The notes beneath the pieces were generated by a model, which did not search any database, had not been told where the DNA came from, and saw only the letters and a list, made by a program, of their open reading frames with translations. This document shows, piece after piece, positions 5,294-6,081 of a stretch of DNA of 6,081 nt (position 1 is its first letter; each line of letters opens with the position of its first letter). The stretch is from an uncultured Clostridia bacterium (GTDB taxonomy: Bacteria > Bacillota > Clostridia > TANB77 > CAG-508): contig CALXPX010000074.1 of the NCBI GenBank assembly GCA_944390305.1, forward strand, positions 1-6,081, given 5' to 3'. Both the position numbers and the translations under genes were made by a program.

Positions 5294-6081
5294 ATGAAAA
5301 AATGTCTATTACTAGGAAATGGTGGAAGAGAAGCCGTACTTGCTGAACAAATTGCAAAAGGATATGCATTATATGCGATATTACCATATGCAAACCCATC
5401 AATTGTAGAGCAAGTAGAAAAATCAAATGGAAAATATATCATAGGAGATCCATTTAATAAAGAACTTGTAGAAAAATTCGTAAAAGAAGAAGGAATTCAA
5501 GCAGCAGTGGTTAGTCAAGACAATTTATTACAAGAAGGATTAATTGATTTGGCAAGAAAGCTTGGATTACAAACCTTTGGACCAACATCAAAAGGTGCAA
5601 AAGTAGAGTGGAGTAAAACCTATGCTTTAGATATTGTAAAACAATTAGCACCTGAAATGGTCATTCGAAATGAAAGTGTAAAAACCATTGAAGCATTAGA
5701 TGAAGTTATGAAAAATTACAATGATGACAGTTTTGTTGTAAAACCAGAAGGATTAACAGGAGGAAAAGGTGTTAAAGTAGGAGGTATCCATTTTAAAGGA
5801 AAAGAGAAAGGATATGATTATGCTAAATCTTGTTTAGAATCTGATGGAAGTGTTATTGTACAAGACAAAGTAGAAGGTAGAGAATTTACGGTTATGGCAT
5901 TAACAGATGGTGAAAATATTGTCGTAACACCAATTACCTTTGATTATCCATATCGTTTTGATGAAGACAAAGGACCAGGAACTGGTGGAATGGGTTGTCT
6001 TAGCTTTGAAAATGGATTATTACCATTCTTAGAGCAAAAAGATGTAGATGTATGTAGTAAATTAATAAAAGATACCATTCA
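5294..6081 (+). CDS. purD: Phosphoribosylamine-glycine ligase (GAR synthetase), divergent, 5' part
   Basis: PurD joins phosphoribosylamine and glycine with ATP to make GAR (step 2 of IMP synthesis). The frame is open from ATG 5294, preceded by AAAAGGAGG (5277-5285), to the window end; 262 codons plus 2 bases are seen of about 420 expected. Visible parts are the N-terminal GNGGRE loop (8-13), LQTFGPTSKGAKVEWSK (92-108), the ATP-grasp glycine-rich loop SFVVKPEGLTGGKGVKVGG (146-164) and KGPGTGGMG (226-234). Several canonical residues differ. GGREH is GGREA, ADGLAAGKG is PEGLTGGKG, GPNTGGMG is GPGTGGMG, and the usual DHKR region reads TFDYPYRF. It also lacks the usual GPE-PL motif, having SQDNLLQEG (74-82). 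The EWSK variant recalls archaeal or candidate-phylum PurD forms from memory. The purine neighbours make the assignment firm. Confidence 0.9.
   Translation, partial: MKKCLLLGNGGREAVLAEQIAKGYALYAILPYANPSIVEQVEKSNGKYIIGDPFNKELVEKFVKEEGIQAAVVSQDNLLQEGLIDLARKLGLQTFGPTSKGAKVEWSKTYALDIVKQLAPEMVIRNESVKTIEALDEVMKNYNDDSFVVKPEGLTGGKGVKVGGIHFKGKEKGYDYAKSCLESDGSVIVQDKVEGREFTVMALTDGENIVVTPITFDYPYRFDEDKGPGTGGMGCLSFENGLLPFLEQKDVDVCSKLIKDTI

Overview
The window is a strongly AT-rich piece of a low-GC Firmicute-type chromosome, most like a clostridial or gut Clostridium-like lineage. This rests on A/T-ending codons, AGA as the main arginine codon, Shine-Dalgarno sites close to AGGAGG, and a single-chain PurL with a fused glutamine amidotransferase. 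The species cannot be named from the sequence. Every gene I accept is on the + strand, and together they form one de novo purine biosynthesis cluster.

Layout: 1-1641 is the 3' part of purL (FGAM synthase; the 5' end is outside the window). 1649-1859 is a 211-bp palindromic MITE-like element with perfect 43-bp terminal inverted repeats. It fills the purL-purB gap and carries a perfect extended -10 promoter. 1889-3325 is purB (adenylosuccinate lyase). 3386-4026 is a HAD-family hydrolase gene split by a one-base frameshift at a T6 run. 4112-4694 is a small multi-pass membrane protein of unknown function, also broken by a one-base frameshift, here at an A4 run. 4782-5267 is a HIT-like nucleotide hydrolase/transferase. 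5294-6081 is the 5' part of a divergent purD (GAR synthetase), which runs off the window.

PurD, PurL and PurB act at steps 2, 4 and 8 of IMP synthesis, and PurB acts again in AMP synthesis. The HAD and HIT proteins between them would fit side roles in phosphate-ester or nucleotide clean-up, but this is inferred from position only.

The most informative signals are not the enzymes. (1) The insertion element sits between purL and purB and seems to supply both a giant hairpin and a new promoter. (2) An imperfect 51/48-nt direct repeat shows that the sequence just before the HIT gene is a decayed copy of the end of the HAD gene. This implies that the membrane-protein segment arrived by insertion or duplication between two genes that were once adjacent. 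(3) Two neighbouring accessory genes are frameshifted at homopolymers while the purine genes are intact. I see no RNA genes, no CRISPR array and no convincing intrinsic terminator.
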